Source: CAYRHJ01 sp964424105
GTDB lineage: Bacteria; Planctomycetota; Phycisphaerae; UBA1845
Length of the DNA stretch: 64,000 nt
Reading direction: 5' to 3'
NCBI GenBank assembly: GCA_964424105.1
Contig: CAYRHJ010000038.1
Coordinates: forward strand, 92,604 to 156,603
The notes under the pieces were generated by a model. It was not told the origin of the DNA and did not search any database. It worked only from the letters and a program-made list of their open reading frames with translations. Positions 19,500-28,203 of the stretch are shown here, one piece after another (position 1 is the first letter of the stretch; each line of letters begins with the position of its first letter). Both the position numbers and the translations under genes were made by a program.

Positions 19500-20030
19500 T
19501 TACGGATTCGTTTCGGTGTCAGGATGGCTGCGGAGGGATTGCTGCACTCGCGGTTCGAGAAAATCGAGCGGATGCGTTTCAAGATTGACGTGGATGATAT
19601 CGCTGATATCGATATGTCCCGCGGGGATGATGAGCCGGCCTTGGTAGTCGAATTTCGGATGGTTGGGAGGAAGTAGCGGCTCAATGAACGCGTTGTGGTC
19701 GAATGGAAAGTCCACGATGATCGGTTCATCGAATCGGCCATCCGAGTCCGCATCGGGATCTTGATCGTTCGGGACGCCATCGCCATCCATGTCGTCGTCC
19801 ATCTCGTTGGGTAGACCGTCGCCATCGATGTCCTGGTCGGTGCGGAGATCGGGGATGGGCGCAAAACCGGGAATGATGGCGCAGGTCAGTTGGATCGGCA
19901 GGCTTGCAAACATCGCGAGGATCACGAATCGCACGAGGTCGCGTCTGTTCGCAGACGGGCACGCTCGCCGGCTGAACGAGGTCGCGACTGCATTTTGACG
20001 AATGCCGTTATTATGTTTGCGAGGTGTCAT
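19500..20030 (-). CDS. Exported thrombospondin-type-3 repeat protein
   Basis: A 176-residue protein with a long basic N-region and one hydrophobic export segment at about 33-51 (VRFVILAMFASLPIQLTCA). Asp-rich units follow (DQDIDGDGLPNEMDDDMDGDGVPNDQDPDADSDG), the classic TSP3 calcium-binding pattern. The C-terminal half lacks repeats and is unrecognised. It starts 3 bases after the stop of the cytochrome lipoprotein gene, so the two are co-transcribed and may work together at the cell surface. The N-terminal region before the hydrophobic stretch is long for a signal peptide, so the true start may be further in. Confidence 0.72.
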   Translation of the reverse strand: MTPRKHNNGIRQNAVATSFSRRACPSANRRDLVRFVILAMFASLPIQLTCAIIPGFAPIPDLRTDQDIDGDGLPNEMDDDMDGDGVPNDQDPDADSDGRFDEPIIVDFPFDHNAFIEPLLPPNHPKFDYQGRLIIPAGHIDISDIIHVNLETHPLDFLEPRVQQSLRSHPDTETNP

Positions 20031-20033
20031 GGC

Positions 20034-20534
20034 CTATCCGCCGAGGAAGGCGACCAAGTCAGCCAAATCCTGATCGGTCAGGTCAGGGAATTGGCCGCCC
20101 ACGTGATTCGAGTCGCCGACGAGGGTTGCTCGATGCACATCCGCATCCAAGCCACGCAGGTCCGGCGAACCGGGCAGGCAGCCGCCCGACCCGTCATCGC
20201 AATGACATAGGCCACAGGCGTTGATCATGTAAATCATTTCGCCTTGGCTTGCGCTGCCGACGACGGGTGGCCCCCCATCGTCGATATCCGGTGGTTCGAC
20301 TTCGCCGTCGTCATCAGGCGTATCTGTATCGGGTGGATCTTGCGGCAATTCGCCGGCGGCGGGCGGCGAGGTGAAAATGATGGGTAAGTCTGTAATGAGC
20401 TGTGAAAGTAATACGTCCAGCGTCGTTCGGGTTCCAGCCTCGGCGGCCAGGAACAGCGCTTCGTTGATGTTAGTTCCGCAGCCCACCATCGGAAGAATGA
20501 ACAACGCGCTTTTGTAACGGACGTATCCACGCAT
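20034..20534 (-). CDS. Monoheme c-type cytochrome lipoprotein
   Basis: The N-terminus is a lipoprotein signal with lipobox PMVGC (Cys19). A long Asp/Pro/Glu-rich linker (about residues 65-95) leads to a small c-type domain with the heme-binding CGLCH motif at about residue 116. A C-terminal helix ends in DLADLVAFLGG, as in class I cytochromes. The start is set at ATG 20534 because AGAGGT (plus-strand 20544-20549) lies 9 bases upstream; an in-frame start at 20567 would extend the signal peptide unnaturally. The gene diverges from the multiheme cytochrome operon and probably donates to or accepts electrons from it. Confidence 0.82.
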   Translation of the reverse strand: MRGYVRYKSALFILPMVGCGTNINEALFLAAEAGTRTTLDVLLSQLITDLPIIFTSPPAAGELPQDPPDTDTPDDDGEVEPPDIDDGGPPVVGSASQGEMIYMINACGLCHCDDGSGGCLPGSPDLRGLDADVHRATLVGDSNHVGGQFPDLTDQDLADLVAFLGG

Positions 20535-20646
20535 GTGACGATGACCTCTTGTGATGTTTAGCCGCACCGGTCAGATTTTCGAGGATGGTCGTCGCGGGGT
20601 CAAGTGTATTGACGCAGGGTTTTCAACATCCACGAAGAGGCCCATT

Positions 20647-20690
20647 ATTTGCGATTCAAGTGTGATCGTCTCGTGCGGCCCATCGCAAAT
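20647..20690. repeat. Inverted repeat between divergent cytochrome operons
   Basis: ATTTGCGA at 20647-20654 and TCGCAAAT at 20683-20690 form a perfect 8-base inverted repeat separated by 28 bases. It sits in the 264-base spacer shared by the two divergent electron-transfer units. It could be a regulator-binding site pair or a stem-loop; nothing in the sequence decides which. Confidence 0.35.
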
Positions 20691-20798
20691 TATACGATTG
20701 TTTTGGTGATTTCGCGCTTGCCGGAGGCCGGAGGTTTCGTTTAGCATGCGTGCCGTTCGGGCGATCGAAACGGCGCGGGAATCGGTCGAATCAGAATC

Positions 20799-21473
20799 AT
20801 GTTGAAGTTCGCACGTAGCCACCCGTATCATCGCGGGCCGCGAAGACAATTGCTCTGCGCAACCATCGCTTGTTGCTTGATGGTTGCTTGCGCGGCTGAC
20901 ACTCGTCGCCGGGTCATGCATTTTTTCTTCGAATACCCGGATGCGCCAAGTGTGGATTCTTCGAAGCCGGCCGAACCGGGCCTGACGACGTCCGCGAATC
21001 GATCCGCGGATGACAGACGCCGATCGCTCCGCGTCATGTCTCAGCACCCGCCGTTTACGATGCGACAATGCGAGAGCTGTCACGCACCGGAATTGGGACA
21101 ACGGCTGCATGACGATTTTCCGTCGCTTTGCCGTGACTGCCACGAAACCCATTTCGAAGAAAGACGCTACGTGCATGGACCGGTGGCGTCTGGTGACTGC
21201 CTTTTTTGCCACACCATGCATGTGTCTACCGAAAAAGCGCTGCTGACCCAGCCGCAGGCGGTTCTGTGCACGTCGTGTCACCCGGCCCAATGGGACGACG
21301 GTGCGCCCGCGCCCTATCACGACGGCATCGAACGACTGGCATGCACAGACTGCCACGAAGCCCACTTTGCGGACAATCCCAAATTGATGAAGCCAGACCG
21401 CGTTCGTCTCGGATCCATGCTTCAAAGCCTGTCGGACGATAACGGATCAGGTAAACCGAGTGACCCACCATGA
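20799..21473 (+). CDS. Pentaheme c-type cytochrome lipoprotein
   Basis: A 224-residue lipoprotein (lipobox MVAC, Cys31) with five CXXCH heme sites: CESCH, CRDCH, CLFCH, CTSCH and CTDCH, the last four followed by the H-x-x-H-type residues of paired-CXXCH (doubled motif) cytochromes. It is first in a plus-strand run of seven genes. As a lipid-anchored multiheme protein next to an outer-membrane beta-barrel, it is a good candidate for the periplasmic or surface heme component of a porin-cytochrome conduit. The 3' end overlaps the beta-barrel gene by 4 bases (ATGA). Confidence 0.88.
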   Translation: MLKFARSHPYHRGPRRQLLCATIACCLMVACAADTRRRVMHFFFEYPDAPSVDSSKPAEPGLTTSANRSADDRRRSLRVMSQHPPFTMRQCESCHAPELGQRLHDDFPSLCRDCHETHFEERRYVHGPVASGDCLFCHTMHVSTEKALLTQPQAVLCTSCHPAQWDDGAPAPYHDGIERLACTDCHEAHFADNPKLMKPDRVRLGSMLQSLSDDNGSGKPSDPP

Positions 21474-23563
21474 AGGTTGACCCGAAACGACGTCCCATGG
21501 TGTTGAGTCGCAGGTCGGACATAAGGCCGCCACTATTGCTGCTGGCCGCCATGGTCATCAGCGTCCCGGTCGGTGACGCGATCAGCCAGCCGCGCGATCG
21601 CGCTTCGGAAACGATCGAACCGGGCTTTTTTCACTTGCGCCGGGCGCAACCCTATCTGTTATTCGAAGCGAACGCCGAACAGCATCGAGTGCGATCGAAG
21701 GACGGACGTGGCCAAGTGAATGCCCGGCAAGTGAATCGACGAGGTTTTGTTCATCAGCTCATTGGATTGGATGTCGCGGGAGACGCGGTTCATCCTTACC
21801 TGTTCGATTTCGCGGGCAGTTTCGCGGTGGGTTACACGGGGAGTTGGTTTCGCGAGGAGACCTTGACGGGTACGGATAGCGATCGGGCCGATGGGTTTTT
21901 GCACGAATTCGATCTGCGCGGTGAATTCCTGAAGACCAAGCCCGTTTCCGGCAGCGTTTACGGTTCACGTCGGGAGGAACGCATCGGTCGATTGTTTCTG
22001 CCCAGTCTGCGTGACGTCCGCACGGAATGGGGCACATCGTGGACCTACAGACATGACACGTTTCCCATGCACCTGAGCTTCGAACGCCTGGACACGGATC
22101 GAACGGGAAATCGGGATCGCATCGACGACGAACGAATTCGGGAGGATCGATTTCGATTCGGTGGGGATTGGAAGATCGACGGTGATCATCACAAGATCAG
22201 CTATGAATACGAGCACGGTCGTACGCAGCAGGAATTTCAGGGATCGGCGTTTGATTTCGACACCACGCGCGACCAGATTCGATTCGAACACGATATGGAA
22301 TTCGGATCGGACCGGCAACACCGCTGGAACACCGTGTTCAGGTATCAGGAGGAATCCGGCGACTTGGCGGAGGACATTTTTGAGATTCGACCCGAATTGA
22401 CGTTGCAACACACGCCCGACTTGTCGACCCGCTACAGTTATGATTTCCGCCTGGATCGCTACGACGGCGTCGAGGTGGAATTGCATCGATTTGACTTCGG
22501 TGTCAGGCATCAGTTCCTGAAGAACCTGACGACCGTGTTCAACGCGTTCGGATTGGAGGAACGGACCGAGGACGACGTCGAAACCACGCAGGGCGGGGGA
22601 TCGATCGATTGGCATTACACGCGCTCCAATCCTTTCGGACGATTGAATGCCGAGCTGGGGTTGGCCGTCGATTCCGAACGAACGCGGGGCGACAACGGGC
22701 CGCGGGCCGTGCGGAACGAATCGGGGACTTTTCGCGAACCGCTCCCGCTTTTTCTGGTCAAGCCCAACGTGATTCCGACGTCCATTCTGGTCACCGACTT
22801 GACTGGCCGACAGATTTATCGACCGGGCTTGGATTACACCATCAGTCGCGCTTCGGACCGCACCGCGTTGTTCCGCGTACCCAGCGGTCGGATCGCGAAT
22901 GAGCAAACGGTGGCCATCGATTATCGCGTGCAAACACCGGCGAAGGGTCGGATCGATACGACGCGCGTGGATTTCGGCGTCGAGCAAGTCTTCGATTCGG
23001 GATTCACGCCCTATTACCGATTCAATTACCGTCATCAGGAGGTGGATGCATCACGCGGTTTTCCGTTCTTCGCTGATCGGACGGACCAACATCGACTGGG
23101 ATTCAGCTACACCAAGCCCGATTGGTCATTGACCGGCGAATTTGAAGTGTTCGATGACACGGTCGACCCTTTCAAGGCCTTTCGTCTGGGTGGCAGCGCG
23201 GTTCTGCACCGCACGGAAACGCAGCTTCTGGATTTTCGCCTGAATTTTTCGCAGTATTTTTTCGAAGGCGGATTTGAAGATCGAGAAGTCTCGGAAGTTC
23301 TCGTCAACGCGCGGCACGAACGGCGTTTCGACCCACGCTGGAGCGGAACGATCAATGCCACCTATCGCTGGGAAGAAAACTCCGTACGCGGCACGACCAA
23401 CGGTTTGGATCTGGAGGCTGGGTTGATCTACGCTAACGGAAACACAACCCTTGAATTCACCCTGGAATACGATGTGTTAAGAATCGCCGGCTCGAAGGAA
23501 GATTCCATCGGTGCCTGGGTTACAATGCGCTGGGACTTCGAAGACTTGATGCGATTGAATTGA
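21470..23563 (+). CDS. Outer-membrane beta-barrel protein of a cytochrome conduit (MtrB/PioB-like role)
   Basis: A 697-residue exported protein with an N-terminal signal (hydrophobic stretch at about 22-38). It has no CXXCH motifs. The body is dense with alternating, aromatic- and Arg/Asp/Glu-rich beta-strands of about 10-14 residues (SYEYEHGR, LRLDRYDG-type pairs), and the C-terminus ends in an amphipathic strand (GAWVTMRWDF), as in outer-membrane barrels. Placement between a lipid-anchored pentaheme cytochrome and an NHL protein matches porin-cytochrome loci. Family membership in MtrB or PioB is an inference from context; I see no decisive motif. It is overlapped by four bases at both ends, so translation is coupled. 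Confidence 0.75.
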   Translation: MKVDPKRRPMVLSRRSDIRPPLLLLAAMVISVPVGDAISQPRDRASETIEPGFFHLRRAQPYLLFEANAEQHRVRSKDGRGQVNARQVNRRGFVHQLIGLDVAGDAVHPYLFDFAGSFAVGYTGSWFREETLTGTDSDRADGFLHEFDLRGEFLKTKPVSGSVYGSRREERIGRLFLPSLRDVRTEWGTSWTYRHDTFPMHLSFERLDTDRTGNRDRIDDERIREDRFRFGGDWKIDGDHHKISYEYEHGRTQQEFQGSAFDFDTTRDQIRFEHDMEFGSDRQHRWNTVFRYQEESGDLAEDIFEIRPELTLQHTPDLSTRYSYDFRLDRYDGVEVELHRFDFGVRHQFLKNLTTVFNAFGLEERTEDDVETTQGGGSIDWHYTRSNPFGRLNAELGLAVDSERTRGDNGPRAVRNESGTFREPLPLFLVKPNVIPTSILVTDLTGRQIYRPGLDYTISRASDRTALFRVPSGRIANEQTVAIDYRVQTPAKGRIDTTRVDFGVEQVFDSGFTPYYRFNYRHQEVDASRGFPFFADRTDQHRLGFSYTKPDWSLTGEFEVFDDTVDPFKAFRLGGSAVLHRTETQLLDFRLNFSQYFFEGGFEDREVSEVLVNARHERRFDPRWSGTINATYRWEENSVRGTTNGLDLEAGLIYANGNTTLEFTLEYDVLRIAGSKEDSIGAWVTMRWDFEDLMRLN

Positions 23564-24648
23564 TGCATGAAATGGCTTGCCTGACAGGAATCAAAAACAT
23601 CGCCCTGCCCTGGGGCGCGAGGTCGACGCTTTTGCTATCGTGCACCTTGAGCGCATGTGCCAGACCCGCGGGGCCTATCTTTCTGGCGCAGCCATCCCCA
23701 ATCGTTTGGCCACTGCCGCCCGACCCGCCGCGGATTCAATTCCTAGGGGAAATCCGGGGTGGTCAGGATCTGTCACCCGCCAAAACCGGCTGGCAGGTCT
23801 TCGCCGAATACCTGCGAGGTTTCGAAGGCCGGCCCATGCCGTTCGTCCGACCGCACGACGTCGCGATCGGAACCGACGAGAGCGTGTACGTGGCCGATTC
23901 CGGGGCGGCGTGCGTGCACGTGTTGAATCTGAACACGCGTTCATACCGCGTTATTCGCGATGCGGGTGACGAACGTCTGGTTACCCCGGTCGCGGTGACG
24001 CTGGGACGGGCAAGCCTGTTCGTCGCGGACGCCACAAAAAAAGCGGTCTATGAATACACCCTCGACGGCGAATTTCGTTCACGGGTGACCGTCGAGGTCA
24101 ATCGACCTGCCGGACTTGCCTATTGCGAATCCAACGATCGTCTATACGTCGTCGATTCCGCCGAACACCGCTGCGTTATCTTGCAGCGGAGTTCAGACCT
24201 CGCAACCGGGTGGGCAACCGTCCGGACATTTGGTGGGCGGGGGTCGGACCCAGGCAGATTCAACTATCCTACCCACGCAGTCTGCGATCCTGCCCTGGGG
24301 TTGCTGATCAGCGACACGCTGAATTTTCGCGTCCAGCGGTTTGATTTGGATGGACAATTTCAATCCAGCATCGGAAAAAAAGGAAATGGCGCGGGGGATT
24401 TTTCGCTGCCCAAGGGTTTGGCCGTCGACCGGGACGGTCACATCTACGTCGTTGACGCCCAGTTCGAAAACATTCAACTGTTTCGCCCGGACGGGCGGCT
24501 GTTGCTGGCGGTGGGCGGTGAAGGTGACGGAGCCGGTTCGTTTTCCGTACCCAACGGTATCGCGATTGACCTGCAACAGCGCATTTGGGTGGCGGATGGG
24601 TACAATCGACGATTGCAGGTGTTTCAGTACTTGGGTGACGCCTCATGA
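23563..24648 (+). CDS. NHL-repeat (six-bladed beta-propeller) lipoprotein
   Basis: An exported protein with lipobox TLSAC (Cys32). It has about six NHL-type blades with the pattern (x)P-x-G-(I/V)-A-(I/V)-D ... G-x-(I/V)-Y-V-x-D (for example DVAIGTDESVYVADSG, GLAVDRDGHIYVVDAQ, GIAIDLQQRIWVADGYN). NHL propellers next to multiheme cytochromes recur in extracellular electron-transfer loci and are thought to act as scaffold or assembly factors. The start is taken as ATG 23563, which overlaps the barrel's TGA; TTG 23560 is an alternative. The end overlaps the next cytochrome by ATGA. A paralogue closes the operon at 28204. Confidence 0.87.
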   Translation: MHEMACLTGIKNIALPWGARSTLLLSCTLSACARPAGPIFLAQPSPIVWPLPPDPPRIQFLGEIRGGQDLSPAKTGWQVFAEYLRGFEGRPMPFVRPHDVAIGTDESVYVADSGAACVHVLNLNTRSYRVIRDAGDERLVTPVAVTLGRASLFVADATKKAVYEYTLDGEFRSRVTVEVNRPAGLAYCESNDRLYVVDSAEHRCVILQRSSDLATGWATVRTFGGRGSDPGRFNYPTHAVCDPALGLLISDTLNFRVQRFDLDGQFQSSIGKKGNGAGDFSLPKGLAVDRDGHIYVVDAQFENIQLFRPDGRLLLAVGGEGDGAGSFSVPNGIAIDLQQRIWVADGYNRRLQVFQYLGDAS

Positions 24649-26393
24649 CGTGGATCAAGACTTCTGGTGCAATACCACGGGCGGCTTGGATGCTGATGAT
24701 GCTCCCGCTGGTCGTGCAGGCCGATGACAGCGTCGTGAATTCCGCGCACGACTTGTCCGCCCGCGGACCGGGGCCCATCCGCGCCCACGATGAAACACGC
24801 ATTTGCATTTTCTGTCATGCTCCGCACAACGCCCAGCCGCAGACGCCATTATGGAATCGCCAGTCGCCGCTATCGAACTATCGAATCTATGAAAGCAGCA
24901 CGCTGGATGCGCGGGTCGATCAGCCCACCGGCCCGTCGAAAATGTGTTTAAGCTGTCACGATGGAGCGCTGGCCTTGGGGGCGGTGCTGAGCGAGCCGGA
25001 AATGCATCCCATTCTAACAACGCCGCGAACCGTTCCGCCCGGCCCAGCGGATTTGACAAGCGATTTATCGGACGATCACCCCATCGGGTTTCGATACGAT
25101 CGCGCTTTGGCATTTGCCGACCCCCAGCTTCGCGTGCCCGAGCTGCTCTCGCGTGAATTGCCCCTCGGCAAACACGGCGAGGTGCACTGCACGACCTGCC
25201 ACGATCCCCATAACAACAAGCAGGGCGATTTTCTGAGAATCACAGATCGCCGTGGGGCGGTGTGTCTGACGTGCCACGATATGAAGGGATGGCATGGCAG
25301 CGGGCACGCGACCAGCAACGCCAGGGTCAGCGGTCGGCGCGTGGATCCACGGGAGGAGTTGAAATACCACACCGTGGCCGACAACGCCTGCCTGAATTGC
25401 CACAAGATTCACGGCGCCACGGAACGGGAGCGCCTATTGCGATTCAAGCAGGAAGAATCCAATTGCCTGAATTGTCATGACGGGTCGGTGGCGCGCACCA
25501 ATATCCTGGCGGACATACGCAAGCGCTCCGCACACCCGGTGTTCCTGCGAACCGGCGTTCACGATCCCGATGAAGACCCTTTCACCGCGCGCCGACACGT
25601 GGAGTGTTCCGATTGTCACAATCCACACGACGTCGCACCGGCCACCTCCGCCAACCCGCTGGGCAGTCGAGGTTTATTGGCGTCCGGCACGAGCATGCAC
25701 GTACCGGGAGTGGATCGAAACGGCGTGCGGCTGGAGGACGCGCGATTGGGCTATGAAGTGTGCTTCCGCTGCCATGCCGATTCAACCGCACGACGCCGAG
25801 ACGACATCCAGCGGCAGGTGTTTCAATCGAACACGCGATTGGAATTCCAAGTTGGCAATCCGTCGCATCACCCGGTGATCGGCCCGCGCCGCAATCCTGA
25901 CGTGGTCAGCTTGATTTCACCGCTGCGCGTCGGCAGCATGATCACCTGCATCGATTGTCACAACAGCAACAATGCGGAGTCAGCCGGCGGCAACGGTCCG
26001 GAAGGTCCGCACGGTTCGATTTTCGAGCCGCTCCTGGTGGCCAACTACGAAACGCGAGACTTCACCACGGAAAGTCCACAGGCCTACGCACTGTGCTATC
26101 GCTGTCACGACCGAAACAGCATTCTGAACAACGAGAGCTTTTCGCTTCACCGGACCCACATTGTCAAAGTCCAAGCCCCCTGCTCGGCCTGTCACGATGC
26201 CCACGGCGTCAGTCAGTTTCAGAGTCGCGGAGGCGATCACACCAGCTTGATTAACTTCGACCTGTCCATCGTTCAGCCGGTGGACTCGCCCGCGGTCAAT
26301 CGGATCGAATTTGAAGACACCGGACGCATGGAAGGCAATTGCACGTTGCGTTGCCACAGCGTGAATCACATTAAGTTTCCGTATTCGCAATGA
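24645..26393 (+). CDS. Dodecaheme c-type cytochrome (doubled CXXCH type)
   Basis: A 582-residue exported cytochrome with a signal peptide ending at about residue 26 (VVQA). Eleven canonical sites are visible in order: CIFCH, CLSCH, CTTCH, CLTCH, CLNCH, CLNCH, CSDCH, CFRCH, CIDCH, CYRCH and CSACH. A twelfth, CTLRCH, near the C-terminus has three residues between the cysteines. Several sites continue as CHDPH or CHxxH, the paired-CXXCH signature in which the second His ligates a neighbouring heme. There is no lipobox, so it is probably soluble in the periplasm or extracellular. ATG 24645 overlaps the upstream stop by 4 bases. Confidence 0.9.
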   Translation: MTWIKTSGAIPRAAWMLMMLPLVVQADDSVVNSAHDLSARGPGPIRAHDETRICIFCHAPHNAQPQTPLWNRQSPLSNYRIYESSTLDARVDQPTGPSKMCLSCHDGALALGAVLSEPEMHPILTTPRTVPPGPADLTSDLSDDHPIGFRYDRALAFADPQLRVPELLSRELPLGKHGEVHCTTCHDPHNNKQGDFLRITDRRGAVCLTCHDMKGWHGSGHATSNARVSGRRVDPREELKYHTVADNACLNCHKIHGATERERLLRFKQEESNCLNCHDGSVARTNILADIRKRSAHPVFLRTGVHDPDEDPFTARRHVECSDCHNPHDVAPATSANPLGSRGLLASGTSMHVPGVDRNGVRLEDARLGYEVCFRCHADSTARRRDDIQRQVFQSNTRLEFQVGNPSHHPVIGPRRNPDVVSLISPLRVGSMITCIDCHNSNNAESAGGNGPEGPHGSIFEPLLVANYETRDFTTESPQAYALCYRCHDRNSILNNESFSLHRTHIVKVQAPCSACHDAHGVSQFQSRGGDHTSLINFDLSIVQPVDSPAVNRIEFEDTGRMEGNCTLRCHSVNHIKFPYSQ

Positions 26394-26463
26394 CTCAATA
26401 GGACACACGATGTTCTTGACCAACGCAGAATTCCTGAAGCGAATCGCCGGACCCGCCGCAGGC

Positions 26464-26535
26464 CGTCATTCCGGCGCAGGCCGGAATCCAGCCGTCACGG
26501 CGGTGACCTGGACTCCGGCTTTTGCCGGAGTGACG
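26464..26535 (+). repeat. Paired REP-like (BIME-type) palindromic element
   Basis: Two inverted hairpin units: TCATTCCGGC/GCCGGAATCCAG in 26465-26491 and CTGGACTCCGGC...GCCGGAGTGACG in 26509-26535. The second unit is nearly identical to 9124-9151. The element sits immediately before ATG 26536 of the cytochrome gene. If translated it gives the HSGAGRNP...WTPAFAGVT peptide that often appears as an artefact in bacterial annotations. It supplies the GGAG five bases upstream of the start codon. Confidence 0.75.
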
Positions 26536-27573
26536 ATGCAGGCCGCAATCGTGTTCGTAACGGTGTTGTCGGGACGAACCCTGGCCCAGGAAAGCAGACC
26601 GGCATCGCCGGAGGGTTTCGTCGGGCAGGCTTGCTTGTCCGCGGGATGCCATGCATCCTTGGTCGAGCGACAACACGTGCATACGCCCCTGAAGCAAAAC
26701 GACTGCGAATCTTGCCATCGGCAGACGAATGAACAAACCCACGAATTCGTGTTGACGGGTAACGGCGCCGACTTGTGCTACGAATGTCACGATCAGGATG
26801 AACTGCAAGAAATGCCCGACGATTCGACCAGGTCCGCCACCCGCCATCAACCGTTCTTCGACGGGCAATGTCTCGCCTGTCACGATCCGCATTCAAGCAA
26901 CCATCCCAACATACTGAGACAAGACGGGCGAAGCGGGCTGTGCATGGACTGTCATGAGGGCGACGTTGATCTCGACGGCGCGGTTCATGCCCCGATCGTG
27001 CAGAATGGGTGTCTCGGTTGTCATCAGGGACACAAGAGCGCCCTGGCGTCTCTCCTTTCCATGCCCTATCGCGAAGTTTGCAGCACGTGTCACGAAGATA
27101 CACTGCACGCCATGCGCGACCGATCAAGCGTCCACCCGCCCGCCGCTTCCAACGACTGCGCTTCTTGTCACGATCCGCATGCTTCCAGGCACGCGAACTT
27201 GCTCATCGAAGCCTACCAACCAGACGCGTATGCGGCGGTGAAAGATCGGCAGTTGTACGCGCTGTGCTTCGAATGTCACGACGAGGATCTCATGGACGAA
27301 TCGGAGACGGATGTCGCGACCCGTTTCCGCAATGGAACCATGAATTTGCACTTTCTGCATGTTCATCGGGAACAAAAGGGGCGGGCATGTCGGCTTTGTC
27401 ATGACGCGCACGCGTCCGATCAACCCCGTTTGATGCGTTCCGAGACGCAATGGGGCGATTGGAAAATGCGGCTGGACTTCATCGCCACCGAATCAGGCGG
27501 GAAATGTGGTCCCGGCTGCCACTCAGCCAAACAATACGACCACGAACGACCCGTCGATTACGGAGGCCGCTAG
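26536..27573 (+). CDS. Multiheme c-type cytochrome with nine canonical and two atypical heme sites
   Basis: A 345-residue exported cytochrome; the signal MQAAIVFVTVLSGRTLA is cut before QES. Heme sites in order: CLSAGCH (four residues between cysteines), CESCH, CYECH, CLACH, CMDCH, CLGCH, CSTCH, CASCH, CFECH, CRLCH and CGPGCH (three between). Repeated CHDPH/CHDAH continuations mark the doubled-CXXCH family. The start is placed at ATG 26536, not at 26410: the extra 42 residues are translation of a REP-like element, and the proper signal peptide begins after it. Same operon and probable electron relay with the 12-heme protein. Confidence 0.87.
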   Translation: MQAAIVFVTVLSGRTLAQESRPASPEGFVGQACLSAGCHASLVERQHVHTPLKQNDCESCHRQTNEQTHEFVLTGNGADLCYECHDQDELQEMPDDSTRSATRHQPFFDGQCLACHDPHSSNHPNILRQDGRSGLCMDCHEGDVDLDGAVHAPIVQNGCLGCHQGHKSALASLLSMPYREVCSTCHEDTLHAMRDRSSVHPPAASNDCASCHDPHASRHANLLIEAYQPDAYAAVKDRQLYALCFECHDEDLMDESETDVATRFRNGTMNLHFLHVHREQKGRACRLCHDAHASDQPRLMRSETQWGDWKMRLDFIATESGGKCGPGCHSAKQYDHERPVDYGGR

Positions 27574-27584
27574 GGAGGCGAATC

Positions 27585-28187
27585 GTGTATTGCCGAATCA
27601 TTACGTACCTGTTGATCTTGCAGACGAACCCCTTGGCGGAGGCGCCGCGGGAACGCACGACCGGCATCGAAGGATCCAAGCACGACTTCTCGCGGCTTGG
27701 CCTTGGGCAGGGCGAATTGTGTTTGCCCTGTCACACGCCCCACGACGCCGCCGTACCGCAAGCAGGTGCGCTTTGGGATCATCAAGAATCCCAAAACCGA
27801 TCGATCAAGTTGTTCCAGGGGCGACCCGGTCAAGCCGGCCCCGGTACGTTGATGTGTCTCAGTTGTCATGACGGCAGCACCGCCGTCGATGCGTTTGGCG
27901 GTCGAACGGGCCACGTACGAATCCACGAATTCAGCCGCGAGCTTCGTTCCCTGATCGGGGCACACGGCGACCTGAGTTCCGATCATCCCGTCGGCATCCC
28001 CTATCCCGAACACGACCGCACTTACCGATCCCGCGCCGAGGTTGAAGCCGACGGCTTGGTGACCCTGCCGAACGGTCAAGTCGAGTGCACTTCCTGCCAC
28101 GACGTGCACAACCACTTCGGCCACGAAAAAATGCTGGTCAAGTCGAACGAGCGTAGCGCCCTGTGCCTGACCTGTCACCGAAAATAA
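27585..28187 (+). CDS. Tetraheme c-type cytochrome (doubled CXXCH type)
   Basis: A 200-residue exported cytochrome with four sites: CLPCH, CLSCH, CTSCH and CLTCH. Its spacing and the DHPVGI segment mirror the N-terminal third of the 12-heme protein upstream (DDHPIGF), suggesting duplication. GTG 27585 is chosen because GGGAGG at 27573-27578 lies 6 bases upstream and the protein then begins with a short signal peptide (IITYLLILQTNPLAEA). The frame is open back to 27450, but that part overlaps the previous cytochrome and is a shadow. It is separated by 16 bases from the NHL gene that follows. Confidence 0.85.
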   Translation: MYCRIITYLLILQTNPLAEAPRERTTGIEGSKHDFSRLGLGQGELCLPCHTPHDAAVPQAGALWDHQESQNRSIKLFQGRPGQAGPGTLMCLSCHDGSTAVDAFGGRTGHVRIHEFSRELRSLIGAHGDLSSDHPVGIPYPEHDRTYRSRAEVEADGLVTLPNGQVECTSCHDVHNHFGHEKMLVKSNERSALCLTCHRK

Positions 28188-28203
28188 CGACGTCGCAAGT
28201 ACG

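Noticed and set aside
26410..26535. N-terminal extension of the 11-heme cytochrome from ATG 26410
   Set aside because: The extension is translation of a REP-like palindrome and displaces the signal peptide.
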